Shown here: positions 44,496 through 55,523 of the stretch, in pieces | Numbering within the stretch: position 1 is the first letter of the stretch | Layout: each line of letters starts with the position of its first letter | Origin: Chamaecrista fasciculata | Taxonomy: Eukaryota > Streptophyta > Magnoliopsida > Fabales > Fabaceae | NCBI GenBank assembly: GCA_003254925.1 | Contig: QANZ01018178.1 | Coordinates: 277,881-341,880 of the forward strand | DNA length: 64,000 bases | Direction of reading: 5' to 3' | Notes under the pieces: model-generated | What the model was told of the DNA's origin: nothing | Database searches by the model: none | Seen by the model: the letters and a program-made list of their open reading frames with translations, nothing else | Translations under genes and position numbers: made by a program

Positions 44496-45189
44496 AATTG
44501 AAATGTTTGGAAGAGTTTTGGAACACTTTACAATTTTATTTTGAGGATTTGGGACTAAAATGAATGAAGATGATGAAAAATGTAAATCCAGGGACTGATT
44601 TGCTAGTTTACTCAATTTTTATGTTCAAAAATGTAAATCCAGTCATCATGCCATGCTGGAAAAAAAAATAGGAATGTCCAGTCATCATGCCACGTATTCA
44701 AGTCAGACAAAAAAAATGACACATAAGTAAAAAAAAAATTGCCACATGGGCATTGAGTCAAAATTGGGGGCATAATTGAAACGTTAGTTTCACATTGAGG
44801 GCACGCCTGAACAAAATGAAACGTTGGGGGCATAACTGAGTCAAAATTGAAATGTTTGGAAGAGTTTTGGAACACTTTACAATTTTATTTTGAGGATTTG
44901 GGACTAAAATGAATGAAGATGATGAAAAATGTAAATCCAGGGACTGATTTGCTAGTTTACTCAATTTTTATGTTCAAAAATGTAAATCCAGTCATCATGC
45001 CATGGTGGAAAAAAAAATAGGAATGTCCAGTCATCATGCCACGTATTCAAGTCAGACCAAAAAAAATGACACATAAGTAAAAAAAAATTGCCACATGGGC
45101 ATTGAGTCAAAATTGGGGGCATAATTGAAACGTTAGTTTCACATTGAGGGCACGCCTGAACAAAATGAAACGTTGGGGGCATAACTGAA
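44496..45189. repeat. 345-bp tandem duplication in the MULE right arm
   Basis: 44496-44838 and 44845-45189 are near-identical direct copies (landmarks: AATTGAAATGTTTGGAAGAG at the start and GGGGGCATAACTGA at the end). The left arm has only one copy, so the duplication arose after the arms formed. Confidence 0.85.
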
Positions 45190-45526
45190 AATCACTGCAA
45201 ACATTAGGGGCACGAAAGGGTGTTTTGCCTTTTATTCTCAAAATATTAAAATAAAATTGAGCCAAACTATAAGATAGCAAAATATAATTTACTCAAATAT
45301 TTTTATTAATTGGTACATACATGCACGATATATAACACAATCACACAGGTATAGAATATATTAATGGTTCACAAGGTTGTTTGATCCACCTAGCTATTAA
45401 ATAAGCTATTAATCATTAGTCCCTAATCTAATCCCTTTAGAACAATCTGGAAGATGTTGTATCAATAATTGTTAATTAGGTGAACTGCTTCGTGAGAATT
45501 GGAGGAAAAAGAAAACAAAACTCAAC

Positions 45527-45833
45527 GAGTAAACTACCAAATTGGTCCCTGGATTATTGGCTCGTTGACAGATTGGTCCCCGAATTTAGAAAATTGACAA
45601 ATAGGTCCCCGAATTTTTCTAACGAGTCAAATAGGTCCCCGAATTTTTCTAATGTTTGTCAAATAGGTCCTTCTGTGCATGTTATTCGGGGACCTATTTG
45701 ACTAACGTTAGAAAAATTCGGGGACCTATTTGACTTGTTAGAAAAATTCGGAGACTTATTTGTCAATTTCCTAAATTCAGGGACCAATCTGTCAGCGAGC
45801 CAATAATCCAGGGACCAATTTGGTAATTTACTC
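45527..45833. mobile_element. Near-perfect palindromic MITE, family H
   Basis: 307 bp hairpin. Left end GAGTAAACTACCAAATTGG, right end CCAATTTGGTAATTTACTC, with iterated 'AATAGGTCCCCGAATTTTTC' blocks. Flanked by AAAACTCAAC on both sides (45517-45526, 45834-45843), consistent with a 9-10-bp Mutator-type TSD. Confidence 0.85.
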
Positions 45834-46020
45834 AAAACTCAACTATTCAATTGGTGGGAGAGTGTGAATATATATATTCATATGCTTAATTTAGACTTTA
45901 GAGTTTAGACGTTTATTTTCTCGGAAACCAACCACCATTGTCCAAGGAAAATTAAGACGGCATTATTTTTCTTAGATATATATATAGCATTAGTTATTTA
46001 TCTTTATCAATCTAGCTGGC

Positions 46021-46072
46021 CACCACATCCACATCCACATCCACATCCACTCATATATATATATATATATAT
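46021..46072 (+). repeat. (CCACAT)n followed by (TA)n microsatellite
   Basis: About four to five copies of a CCACAT hexamer directly followed by a run of TA. Confidence 0.85.
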
Positions 46073-46404
46073 CTTGATCCATATCGCATCAAAAATATTT
46101 GGACATTTTCGTCAAGAAATTCCTTAGTAGAATGCTTTTAGAAGCAACAATTTATTTCTTTTGCTTTATATGAAGAAAACAAAATGGAGTTTCTATCTTC
46201 AAAAAATCTCTAGATATATAAATATTTAATTATTCTCTTCACAATCAATCAATTTAAACATAGTTTGTATAGTTAAAAATTTAAGATTATATATATTTTT
46301 ATCATATAAGAAGCAGCCAAGTAATTTGAAGAATAAATTGTAGGAATTTTTTTATTCCTTAACCATCAAATAGTATGCCAAATTAAAAACACATGATATA
46401 TATA

Positions 46405-46590
46405 ACACATGAGTATAGTCTAGTGGAATTTCTCACTTAATCTCTTAATTAAGTGATGGAGGTTCGAGTCTCACCTTTGAGTATGAAAATTGTTTTGTGA
46501 CTACCCTTAATTAAAGGACCCGCGAATGAGGTATTAATATATCATTAATGTTTCTGACAGTGTATACCTTGGTTTATACAAAATGCATTG
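46405..46590 (+). mobile_element. tRNA-derived SINE
   Basis: A-box-like TATAGTCTAGTGGAATT and B-box AGGTTCGAGTCTCACC; the body CTTAATTAAGTGATGG and TTTGTGACTACCC matches the 38060 SINE. The 3' limit is uncertain. Confidence 0.55.
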
Positions 46591-46667
46591 TAGTTTAAGA
46601 GAAAAAATATTAGTGAGACTCACACATTTTTTATCTAATTGTTCATTTTTAAAGTCCATGTCCATAT

Positions 46668-47401
46668 CAGTGTTGTTGAACCCGGACCGGGAGCCGAAGT
46701 GGAAAGCGGCCTGGTTCAACCCAAAGAACCGGATTTGGGGTTGGACCGGGAAAAACCGGCCCAAAACCGGAAAACCGGGTCCACCCGGTGGACCGGTCAG
46801 AGAACCGGTCAGATTTTTTTTTTTTTTAGCCTTCTTTTTAAAGTTTGGGGTAAAACTATACTTCTGCCCCCCAAACTTTCTAATTTCTAGGCTCCTACCC
46901 CCTTTATTCTTTGAAACATCACATTAAGACCCTTAAAACTACTCAACTCCTCCACTATTGTATTCCTCATTTTGTCTACAACACTCACATACCTTTGTTT
47001 CATTCTCATAATTATTTTTAACGTAACTTACAAACACTTCTTTCACTTCTTTACTTTTCAGTTTAGTCTCTGACAGATTCTCTTTCATACTTTTACCTCT
47101 TTTTTCACCTATTTTACCATTCATTAGTTATATCCTTCCAAAGTCTCCTTGTAAATTATACTTCCATAATTATTTTATGCCTCTTAAACTCTATTATCTA
47201 TCAAAAAGGTCCTTCTTCAACAATTGGGGTGTTACATCTCTTAGACCCCAAAAAAAATATAGAGGATTTATATTTAATATATTAAAAATAATTATTTATT
47301 GTGTCATCCGGTCCAAATATCCGGTCCGACCGGTTCAACCGATCAGACCGTGAATCAAACACTTATCCGAGTCTTTGTCCGGTTCGGTTATGACAACACT
47401 G
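46668..47401. mobile_element. hAT-like CCGGTT-rich non-autonomous element with 8-bp TSD
   Basis: 734 bp. TIRs CAGTGTTGTTGAACCC and GGTTATGACAACACTG. Perfect 8-bp TSD GTCCATAT at 46660-46667 and 47402-47409. Ends are dense in ACCGG/CCGGT words; the centre is T-rich and non-coding. No transposase. Confidence 0.9.
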
Positions 47402-47409
47402 GTCCATAT

Positions 47410-48585
47410 ATGTTGAGGATTGACAATTATCCACCCAATATGAATAATTAACCTATTAACCGTACACTTACTCCTAATATTATTATTGGGCTCGAAGTGT
47501 AGATATAAGAAGATATCAAAATCTATTAATCATATTTACTATTTAGAAATATTATAGTCATATATATAGATATATTATATTCTCTAATACATTTAACACA
47601 TTTTAATTAAAATCAAATATTATTAATTAATTCTAATAAAATAATTTTTTTCAACATACATTAACCATAAAAAAACTAATAAATCAACTGATTAATCTTG
47701 TAAATTGTAATGGAGTAGGTCATTGGAATTGAGTCAACTGAAGGATCAAGTTAGTCTAATTAAAAAAAAATAAAAAGTTCATGATAAAATGATAAATTTT
47801 AGTTTGAACTAAATTATCTATAATAAATTATTTATTACCAAAAATAAAAAAATAAAAGACATGTTAATAATGATTAGAATGAAAGAAACAATTGTGCGTG
47901 ACATAATTGTTTTAAGAATGCAGCTAATCTTAGTTGTCATCACACTCGTGTGTGTGTGGTGCATGCAATATCTCCCATAAAGCTTCTGAATAAATCATAC
48001 ACAGTATGATTACATGAATGATTCGATCTCTTACCATTTCTTGTTTCTGACACATAATCTATATTTTATTTTATTTTTAAGATGTAGTTGTGATTCTGCT
48101 AATGGAAAAGCTATTTCTTGTACTTTAATTTTAAATATATGGGAATACCCACAACGAGAAAAAGAACATATGGGAATAAATCAAATAATTATTGGACTTT
48201 GAAAAGATAAAATCTGATTTTTTTTTTAATTTTTACATTGGATAAATTAGGTTTTGTTTTTGTCTTATTTTCCTTTTAACAATACTGCAATTTTAAGTTT
48301 TGAGAAACGTATACTAGATAGGATTGTCAAAACTTTAAAGACATTACACTTACAAACAAATATATGCATGTGTACTTTGCGTATATATACATATATAGAA
48401 TTATTTGCATGTATGATGTATATGGATATGCACATATTTAATAGAAATATATATACAATTAGTAAATCATATGTACAATAATATAGTTACACAAATTTGA
48501 TACATTCTATGATTGTTTAAACAAAAATATTTTAAATCATAATAATTTAAACCCATGCATGTATTCAAAATTACAAATTTCAAAT
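47410..48585. other. AT-rich intergenic, no gene
   Basis: Nothing coding or structured that I can support beyond A/T runs. Confidence 0.5.
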
Positions 48586-48770
48586 AAAGTTTGGTTGATC
48601 TAGTGGTCAGCTTACTAGGTTGTTTAAGCAAGTGTCGAAGGTTCGAATTCTGCCTTGTGTATGGAGCAATTAATTGACCTGTGACAAACCTTTAAATGAA
48701 GCTCAGATCCACAGAGGATTGGTCTTTAACCTATCGAGTTGGGGGATCGATACCTTGAGCAACCAAAAAA
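48586..48770 (+). mobile_element. tRNA-derived SINE with imperfect TSD
   Basis: A box TGGTTGATCTAGTGGTCAGC and B box AAGGTTCGAATTCTGCC, then a body ending AGCAACCAAAAAAA. Flanked by ATTACAAATTTCAAA upstream and ATTACACAATTCAAA downstream, a diverged target-site duplication. Confidence 0.7.
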
Positions 48771-50524
48771 ATTACACAATTCAAACACAACCTTTTTTCT
48801 TTTAAAAAATAAAAAAAAAACTCCTATTTGGTTAAAAAAATTTCGCACTTCTAACGATTATTTTTGAATAATGAAAATATACTATTTAGTTTATAAATAA
48901 TTACAAATATCAATTAATTAGTCCATGGAGCATTTCTCTGTTACTTATAAATTGGTGATGTAACTGTTAAATGTACATGTGTCTCTATTAATTAATGCCA
49001 CGTATTAACGTCAGATGTACAAAAAGTGAGAAGAATGATCACAATGAGCTTCAGTCTTAGTCTCCGTAACCTTTCCCAACTTTTGCAGTTGCAAGAGTTA
49101 GGGATAAAAAGACACTATTACAATTAGGTTTCAATTTTTTTTTGTCTTCTCCTCTTTCTCCAAATATAAGTTACAAATGTGAAAAAAAATTACCATAATG
49201 TGTCTCACTATTCTTATCAGTTTGAAGCTAATATAAATAGTGTTAGTTCAATTTATATTCGTATTTGGTTTTTCAACTAATATAATTAGAATGCTACATT
49301 GGTATTTGACGAAGCCAATTCATTAATTGACATTCATATTATCATTTTAGTTAACAGATAATATCTAAAGGGCTAGATAGTTTACGGTTGTGAAAAATCA
49401 GAGGCCGAGTCATCTATTTTCATTTTTCACAATGAAAATCAATAATTCAATAAAAATTTGAAGACTGAATAATAGATTTTCTCTAAAAAAAAAAAAATAC
49501 ATATTAAAATATCGATAGTTCTTTTCTTATAATTAATCCCCAACCATAAATTTAACACACAACTTGGTAGCTTATTTGTCATTCATGAAAAGGGAAGATA
49601 TAGTCCATGAAAGTATTATATTCTGCACACTCCAAATATACTACTTCTATCATATTATAAGAATATCCCTACATATATATTTTATAGCAGCCAAGCAAAT
49701 AAGGATGAAGATTTTGTTGGATTATTTCTATCAAATAATCCTAATTGTGGATTAGCACTAATCACAAGAGTTAATTTTAAATATATATTTTGGATGTATA
49801 TTAAGTCACCAATTTATGTTTGAAGTACTGTCTAATTATTGGATCCGGCCATGTTTCAATTGTGAGTGTGAGTCATTCTGTGATAGGTCAGTCTGAATCT
49901 TTGCTCATTCAGGGAAAGGGCCCAACCTGCTAGATTGCCTTGAGCTATCAGTATCCTATCCTATTGGTAGTGTATCATGTTCTCCCTAAACCACACATAT
50001 CATTTTTTATCAATATTTTAATGAACCCATTTTGCCTATAAATATGCTTATGTGTGGTGGAGATGGACATGCAACAAAAAACAAGCTATCACAAGCAGGT
50101 TGTAATTCTCTCCCTCTAGCTGGTGCATGCAACATTTCAGGGACTAAACAGTGCAATTTTTCGGTATGGATTTCAGCTCAATCTCAGGTAAGATTTAGAT
50201 TTCTCCCACTAATCTAAATCCATCAGATTTCAGGCTCTTTCCATCCATTATTGCCATCCATGATTCTTCCAACCACTCAATCTTTTCTTCTTTGTCTTTT
50301 TACTTGGTTGAAAATGGGCAAATTAAATTGAGAATCTGCAGAAACTTTTTTTGAAACTTTAAATTGTCTCAAAATTATGATTTAATTTCTGACTATGAAT
50401 AAAATATTTTTTATCCTTGATTTTTTTTACAAGCGTAAACTATTTAATTTTTGAAATGTCTATATATATATATATATATGAAGACTAAGTAATTGATGTT
50501 TATAAAATGTAAAAAAAAAAAAAA
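48771..50524. other. Intergenic with one possible transcribed segment
   Basis: Mostly AT-rich. Near its right part, GCCTATAAATATGC (about 50034) lies upstream of a less AT-rich stretch that ends in a consensus donor CTCAGGTAAGA (about 50184-50194). This could be the first exon of an unannotated, perhaps non-coding, transcript. No protein is supported. Confidence 0.3.
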
Positions 50525-50539
50525 NNNNNNNNNNNNNNN
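50525..50539. other. Assembly gap (15 N)
   Basis: 15 Ns flanked by A runs on both sides (50510-50524 and 50540-50562). Real length unknown. Confidence 0.95.
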
Positions 50540-50575
50540 AAAAAAAAAAAAAAAAAAAAAAAAGAAAAGCAGAAA

Positions 50576-51194
50576 GTGAAAATGCATAGGATCCACTTCC
50601 ATTCATGGAGGTTTTCTACATTTTAACCAATTAAAACCAGGCCAGCCAATCTAATAATTCACTAATTATCATTAATACTGATTAAAGCCGGCTTGGAGAA
50701 CTCAATTATTGATGTTTCTTTACTAGTATAGAACAAAACCCTATCTATCTGTTTTCTCTTTTTTTTACTATATTAATAATTTATTAGTTTGATTAAGCAC
50801 AAGACTAGTTCAATTTGGTGCTCAACATATACTAGCTAGAACAGAACACAAAGAAACTAGCTAGTACCAATTAATAAAGCAAAATTTGTAAATTATATTG
50901 AAACAACTACAATGAACATCAAGAATCGTGGAGCTTGAGCTCTCTATGTCTTTTAATTGCTATTATTTCTTAAACATTTGATCAATCATATCCATATTTA
51001 CCCTTTGCACCTTCTTGTTTTATTTAATTTTCATCCCACATCCCTCAACTTTTGAGTTATTTGCAAACACCACCTCTCCCAAACTCTTAAAACCAAACCT
51101 CCCCACATATCTTGTCCCCCTCAAACCATTTCCATAAGCCCTATCAATGAAAATATCACTTCAAACTCCATCATTTATCACGTGGAATGTTTAA
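50576..51194. other. Intergenic, no gene
   Basis: AT-rich sequence without a supportable feature. Confidence 0.5.
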
Positions 51195-51432
51195 GAAAAA
51201 ATTTATTTTTTAGTCTTTGAATTTATTTCAAAATTCGATTTAGTCCCTAAATATTGGAAATACACTTTTTGATCTTTAAAACTTCTACAAACATTGATTA
51301 TCTATAAAGATTAAATAATTGATCTTTGCAAAAAAAAAAAAAAACAGAAAACAAAAAATCTATTTTCAATATTCAAAGATTAAATCGTAATTTTGGGACA
51401 AATATAAAGACCAATAAAAAGTAGATTTTCTC
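51195..51432. mobile_element. Small inverted-repeat MITE, family D-like
   Basis: AAATTTATTTTTTAGTCTTTG at the left is mirrored by CAAAGATTAAATCG and GACCAATAAAAAGTAGATTT at the right. It ends just beyond the poly(A) signal of the DUF1677 gene. Confidence 0.5.
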
Positions 51433-51445
51433 AATGTTTAAACAT

Positions 51446-51451
51446 TTTATT
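51446..51451 (-). terminator. Polyadenylation signal of the DUF1677 gene
   Basis: TTTATT on the plus strand (AATAAA on the minus strand), about 160 bp after the stop codon. Confidence 0.5.
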
Positions 51452-51612
51452 GGAAAGAAAACTTCAGCTGATCTTCTTTCATGTGAAGAGGACTATCTGA
51501 AAATGCAGAGAAGGGTATTTTCCACTTCTTCATTGCCCCCCCCAAAAAAAAGTTAAGGGTGTAGTTTGCAAATATCTCAGAGTTGAAGGGGGGTTTTTGC
51601 AATTTCTCCTTC

Positions 51613-52080
51613 TCATGAACCAGACAGAGTGAAACCATGATGATGAAGAATCTGTGTGTGATCTGGTGATTCCCTTAAAGCCCTAGGAGAATCCAAAGTC
51701 CTCCTTAGAATCTGTCTCATAGCTGAGATCAAATGAACGGTGGGATTTGCAGGAGGCCCTGAAGTTTTGAATTTTTTGCAGAAATTCATGTGCTTCATCA
51801 TTGCTTCTTCTGTGCTCACAAGCCTTTTTTCAGATCTTATGATCTCATCTTTCACAGCTTCAGCACATAACCCACAAATCCATTTACCATAATATCTCTC
51901 TCTGATTCTCTCAATGTAAGCTGGAGTGCATTCTTCAGTGAGACCACAGCAATCACAGATTGCAAATTCATCTTCACTTTGTGATGAGGAGGCTACTATC
52001 TTTGTTGTAGCAGCAGCAGCAGCAGCTTGAGTTTCGGGTGCCGATATAACCATCGGATCGCTGATCATTGTTGCAGACAT
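51613..52080 (-). CDS. DUF1677 family protein
   Basis: 155 residues from the ATG at 52080; a TTG-initiated extension upstream is not used. The DUF1677 core spans about residues 40-105: CDCCGLTEECTPAYIERIRE, then WICGLCAEAVKDE, EEAMMKHMNFC. The paired CX2C motifs suggest a small zinc-binding fold, which is inference. Just before it is an alanine run encoded by a GCT/GCA repeat. This family is plant-specific and its biochemical role is not established. The coding part is one exon; a GTAAGT...CACAG intron appears to interrupt the 5' leader (52099-53026). No signal peptide. Confidence 0.88.
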   Translation of the reverse strand: MSATMISDPMVISAPETQAAAAAATTKIVASSSQSEDEFAICDCCGLTEECTPAYIERIRERYYGKWICGLCAEAVKDEIIRSEKRLVSTEEAMMKHMNFCKKFKTSGPPANPTVHLISAMRQILRRTLDSPRALRESPDHTQILHHHGFTLSGS

Positions 52081-52098
52081 TATTGCCAATCAATCAAC

Positions 52099-53026
52099 CT
52101 GTGAAGAATGGAAGAATGGTGAGAAAGTTAGCATCTTGATGATTGATGGGATTTTCTGTTTGGTTCTTGAGAAAATGAAAGAGGAAAGGAAAGGCTTCAT
52201 GGAAGAGAGGATGAAAAGATGAAAGATGGAACTTTTCGTGTTGTTAGGAACACGAAAAATTGATTTTGAAAATCTATTAGGTCAATGAATCAGTTCCTGA
52301 ACTATTGCAATCGCGAAAAATTTGGTCACTGAGTCAAATTCAGGGACTAAAAAGTAGTAATTTTAAACAAATTGGAAGAAAAAAAAGTACAAAAAAGGGG
52401 AAATGGAGAGAGTTAGCATCTTGATGATGGGATTTTCTGTTTAGTTCCCAAGAAAATGAAAAAAGAAACTAAAAGAAAGGAAAGGCTTCAATGCTTGTCG
52501 AGTCTATAAATCAATTTTTAAAATGTTGCAATTGTCAAAGGTTTAGTATGGGTCAAATTGAGGGACCAAAAAGTACTAATTCATTACAAATTCAAGGTAC
52601 AAAATCAGTACAAATACGAGATTTTCTGTTAGTTTTCTCAGGAAACAGGGTTGACAGCAGAGACAGAAGATCTTTATCATATAACTAAAACAAAGTTTTA
52701 TCTGTTTGGTTGCAGAGAAAATAATGGTTTCAACTTTAATACGTGATCAATACAATAACCTTAATATTGAAATATTTATGAAGTAACCAAAACAAAAAAG
52801 AATCATGGGGTTTCTGCCAAATCAATGAATGAAACAGGACAGGAAAAAAGAAAAGAAAAGAAATAACTAACACATCTTGGAGAAAGTTCTTTTAATTTCT
52901 CCTTTATGAATCTGTATTAAAAACAGTTTAATGATGCAAGAAAAGAAGAATAAATCAAAAGCCATAAATACTAAATCTATATATATATATATATATATAT
53001 CTATGAATTGGATGAGAATTACTTAC
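52099..53026 (-). other. Leader intron of the DUF1677 gene
   Basis: On the minus strand a perfect donor CTG|GTAAGTAA at 53026 and an acceptor TTCTTCACAG ending at 52099 lie either side of 928 bp, placing the splice 18 bp upstream of the ATG. It is AT-rich with a TA microsatellite near 52979-53000. Splicing is predicted, not shown. Confidence 0.6.
52115..52620. repeat. Tandem duplication inside the leader intron
   Basis: About 52115-52380 and 52402-52620 share GTTAGCATCTTGATGAT, GGGATTTTCTGTTT, GGAAAGGCTTCA and a following 'GGTCAAATTCAGGGACTAAAA'-type phrase in the same order. Confidence 0.7.
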
Positions 53027-53330
53027 CAGCAGAAGCAGATCAAAATAAATCAAAAGCAGTTTCTTTTATTTTTTTCTACTTCTGCTTTCTGGGTTTTCTT
53101 CTCTTATCTCTCTTTCTCCCACTCTCCTTCTTCAGATTTTCCCTCCTCAGTGAAGAAAATCTCAGACATGAAAACCATTTCAGAGAAGAAAAAAGAAAAC
53201 AAAGCTTCAACCCCAAAAAACCCCTTTTGCTTCCTTCAACTAACAACACACTATAATTTCAATTTTCTTTTCTCTCTCTCTCTAAGGTGATAACTTTGAA
53301 GAAACCCAAGAATGTTTATATAAGCAAACA
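53027..53330 (-). promoter_or_regulatory. Promoter and 5' leader exon of the DUF1677 gene
   Basis: The minus strand shows a TATA box TTATATAAAC (about 53322-53313), then a GA-rich initiator zone (complement of the CT run at 53271-53284) and a leader reaching the donor at 53027. Confidence 0.5.
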
Positions 53331-53530
53331 AAGAGATTACTTTGCTTTTTGTTTCTCCTCCACAGAATCCTGCACTCAACTTTATATGAACAGAGAAGCA
53401 CACGAAGAGATCACAAGTTGTAGAGAGAGAGAGAGGTGTTTGGTTAGAGAAAGAAGGCCAATGATTGAGGCTTTAAAGAAGCAGGGATTATGCTATGTTA
53501 TGGTATATTCCACATCATCAATTATTATTA

Positions 53531-53971
53531 GGATAAATTACACTTTGGTACTTTGAGGTATAGACTGATTTCACTTTGGTACCCTGTTATTTCAAAAGTA
53601 ACATTTTAGTACTATGTTCATTACCAAAAACTCTTTTCTAGTAAAAAACACGAAATTTACCCTCCTAAACTCAGATTTTACAATTCATCCTAAAAAAAAC
53701 TTGAAATCCTTTACCTTCAAGTATGTAGCAAATCGTGTTTTTTGAAAGCTGAATCGTGAAATATGAGTTTAAGACGGTATATTTCGTGTTTTTGACTATA
53801 TACATGATCTATGCATGCTTTTTTTCGTCAGAAGGTAATGAAAAAAAAAGTTTCGAGTACCAAAGTACTAACGACGAATAAAATAAGGTACAAAAAGGTC
53901 ACTTTTAAAAGAATATAGTACTAAAGTGAAACCAGTCTATATACCTTAGGGAACCAAAGTTTAATTTACCC
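53531..53971. mobile_element. Inverted-repeat MITE, family G
   Basis: Left end GGATAAATTACACTTTGGTAC, right end CCAAAGTTTAATTTACCC. Flanked by ATTATTATTA on both sides, a possible TSD in low-complexity sequence. It sits about 200 bp upstream of the DUF1677 TATA box. Confidence 0.7.
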
Positions 53972-55523
53972 ATTATTATTATTGTTATTATAGTAAATTA
54001 GTGATTTAATGTAAAAAAAATGATAGATATCTTAATTTAGTCATTGAAAAATAAAATTATAAACTTTAATAATATACTAACAATGATATCAAATTTATCA
54101 ATCAAAATTTAATAATAAACCCAATATAATTTTAAATTTTGTTAAAATTTTAATAAATAGTTGAGGTTAAATAATTGTATTTATTGTTAAATTTAAATTA
54201 ATTTTTGAAGAAAAATTGAAGACTAAGTTAATTGCAATTACATCTTTTACATAGACTAATTTTTTTGATTTTCTTGTCTTTAATTAAGGATGGTCAAAAT
54301 ATATGTACTCGATATGTACTTTAAAATTTTTCCGAATCCAACTCCGATCTAACGTTAATAGACTTGGGAGATCAGTAAGGAGATAATTTAGTAATAATAA
54401 ATATTTATTTTGATATATAAAATATAATATCTTTTAATTTTATGTATTGAAAAAATATAAAATGCTAAATATTTTAAAAATTTCAAAATAATCTAATAAT
54501 ATACTTTTATTTTTATAATTATATATGTAAAAAACTCGATGACAATATAGTTTATATTAATAAAAATTAATTTACCTTAAAATTTTTCTGAAGTTCAAAT
54601 ATGAGAATTTAACCATTCATAAAATCTTGGAATGGAAATTACTTTTGATATTTACTCATGTTTGAATATCAACACAGATAACATGGTATCGTAATATCTC
54701 TATAATATCCATCATCATCTCTATCTTTGAAAATTAAATTAGAATATTTATCATTTTTAGGAATTAAATTATTTATTTTATTATCATGACTATTATTATT
54801 ATGTCTTTTGCAAGTAAATTTTTGGCCGTCGATGATTGGATCGCCAGCTAAGCAACGAGCATTAATCATATTTAATCATTTATATTATTGTGATTTGTGA
54901 GTCTATTCTTAGCCAATATGTGCTGTTTTGGAGCAAGTTTTAAATAAATTATTTTTGACCCATTATTATTTTCTTGACTCCACAATTTCTCTTCTTAATT
55001 GAGCAATGATGTTGTGCCACGTGTCAATGTAATCATGTGAAGAAGGTGCATTACTTGGAACATTTCCTCATAAAGCAGCTTCCTAACTTTAATTAACTCA
55101 TTAAGTGTACTATTTACTATTACTGGATAATTATTAGTAGTACTATTGATGTCCAAATTAATGTTAATTGGTTTAATTAACATATACAGATAGGAACAGT
55201 CAAATCTTATATTTTTGTCAATTTTTGCATGTGAAGTTTCAAAGAATTAGTGGGTTATTAATTGCAAAGTACATAACTAACACTCAAATGAAAGAAAAAT
55301 GCAGATATATAATATGTTCATTAACTAACTAGACTTCTTCCTAAATTCTATATTAAGATGAAGTATTATAATCATTTAGACCAGGTAGCTAGACAATGTA
55401 GAAGGGTAGGTAGAAAGAAAATAAATCCAATTGCTATTATCTTCTTTTTAAAAAAAAAAACTTGTTGATCGGCACAACTAGGCAATTTTTCATTCATTTT
55501 CTTTAAACTTGACTTTTATAATT
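53972..55523. other. AT-rich intergenic, no gene
   Basis: Long AT-rich stretch with MITE-like fragments near 54010-54240; no gene. Confidence 0.5.

Larger units (their letters stand above)
42800..45229. mobile_element. Long-TIR MULE (Mutator-like) carrying non-transposase DNA
   Basis: 2430 bp. Both ends begin GGCAAAACACCCTTTCGTGCC (right end as complement). It is flanked by the perfect 9-bp duplication TTTTATTCT at 42791-42799 and 45230-45238, the TSD length of Mutator-type elements. The left arm is about 740 bp, the centre about 620 bp, and the right arm about 1070 bp, the last enlarged by an internal duplication. No transposase. The centre holds leader-like host sequence. Confidence 0.88.

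Noticed and set aside
44612-45182. Two nearly identical cysteine/phenylalanine-rich reading frames on the minus strand
   Set aside because: They are translations of the duplicated MULE arm, not a gene family.
50032-50217. Small protein starting MPINMLMCGGDG
   Set aside because: No recognisable motif, and the frame runs through a strong splice donor.
53008-53556. Plus-strand reading frames rich in S, F and K at the DUF1677 5' region
   Set aside because: They overlap the predicted minus-strand leader and promoter, are low-complexity and show no domain.
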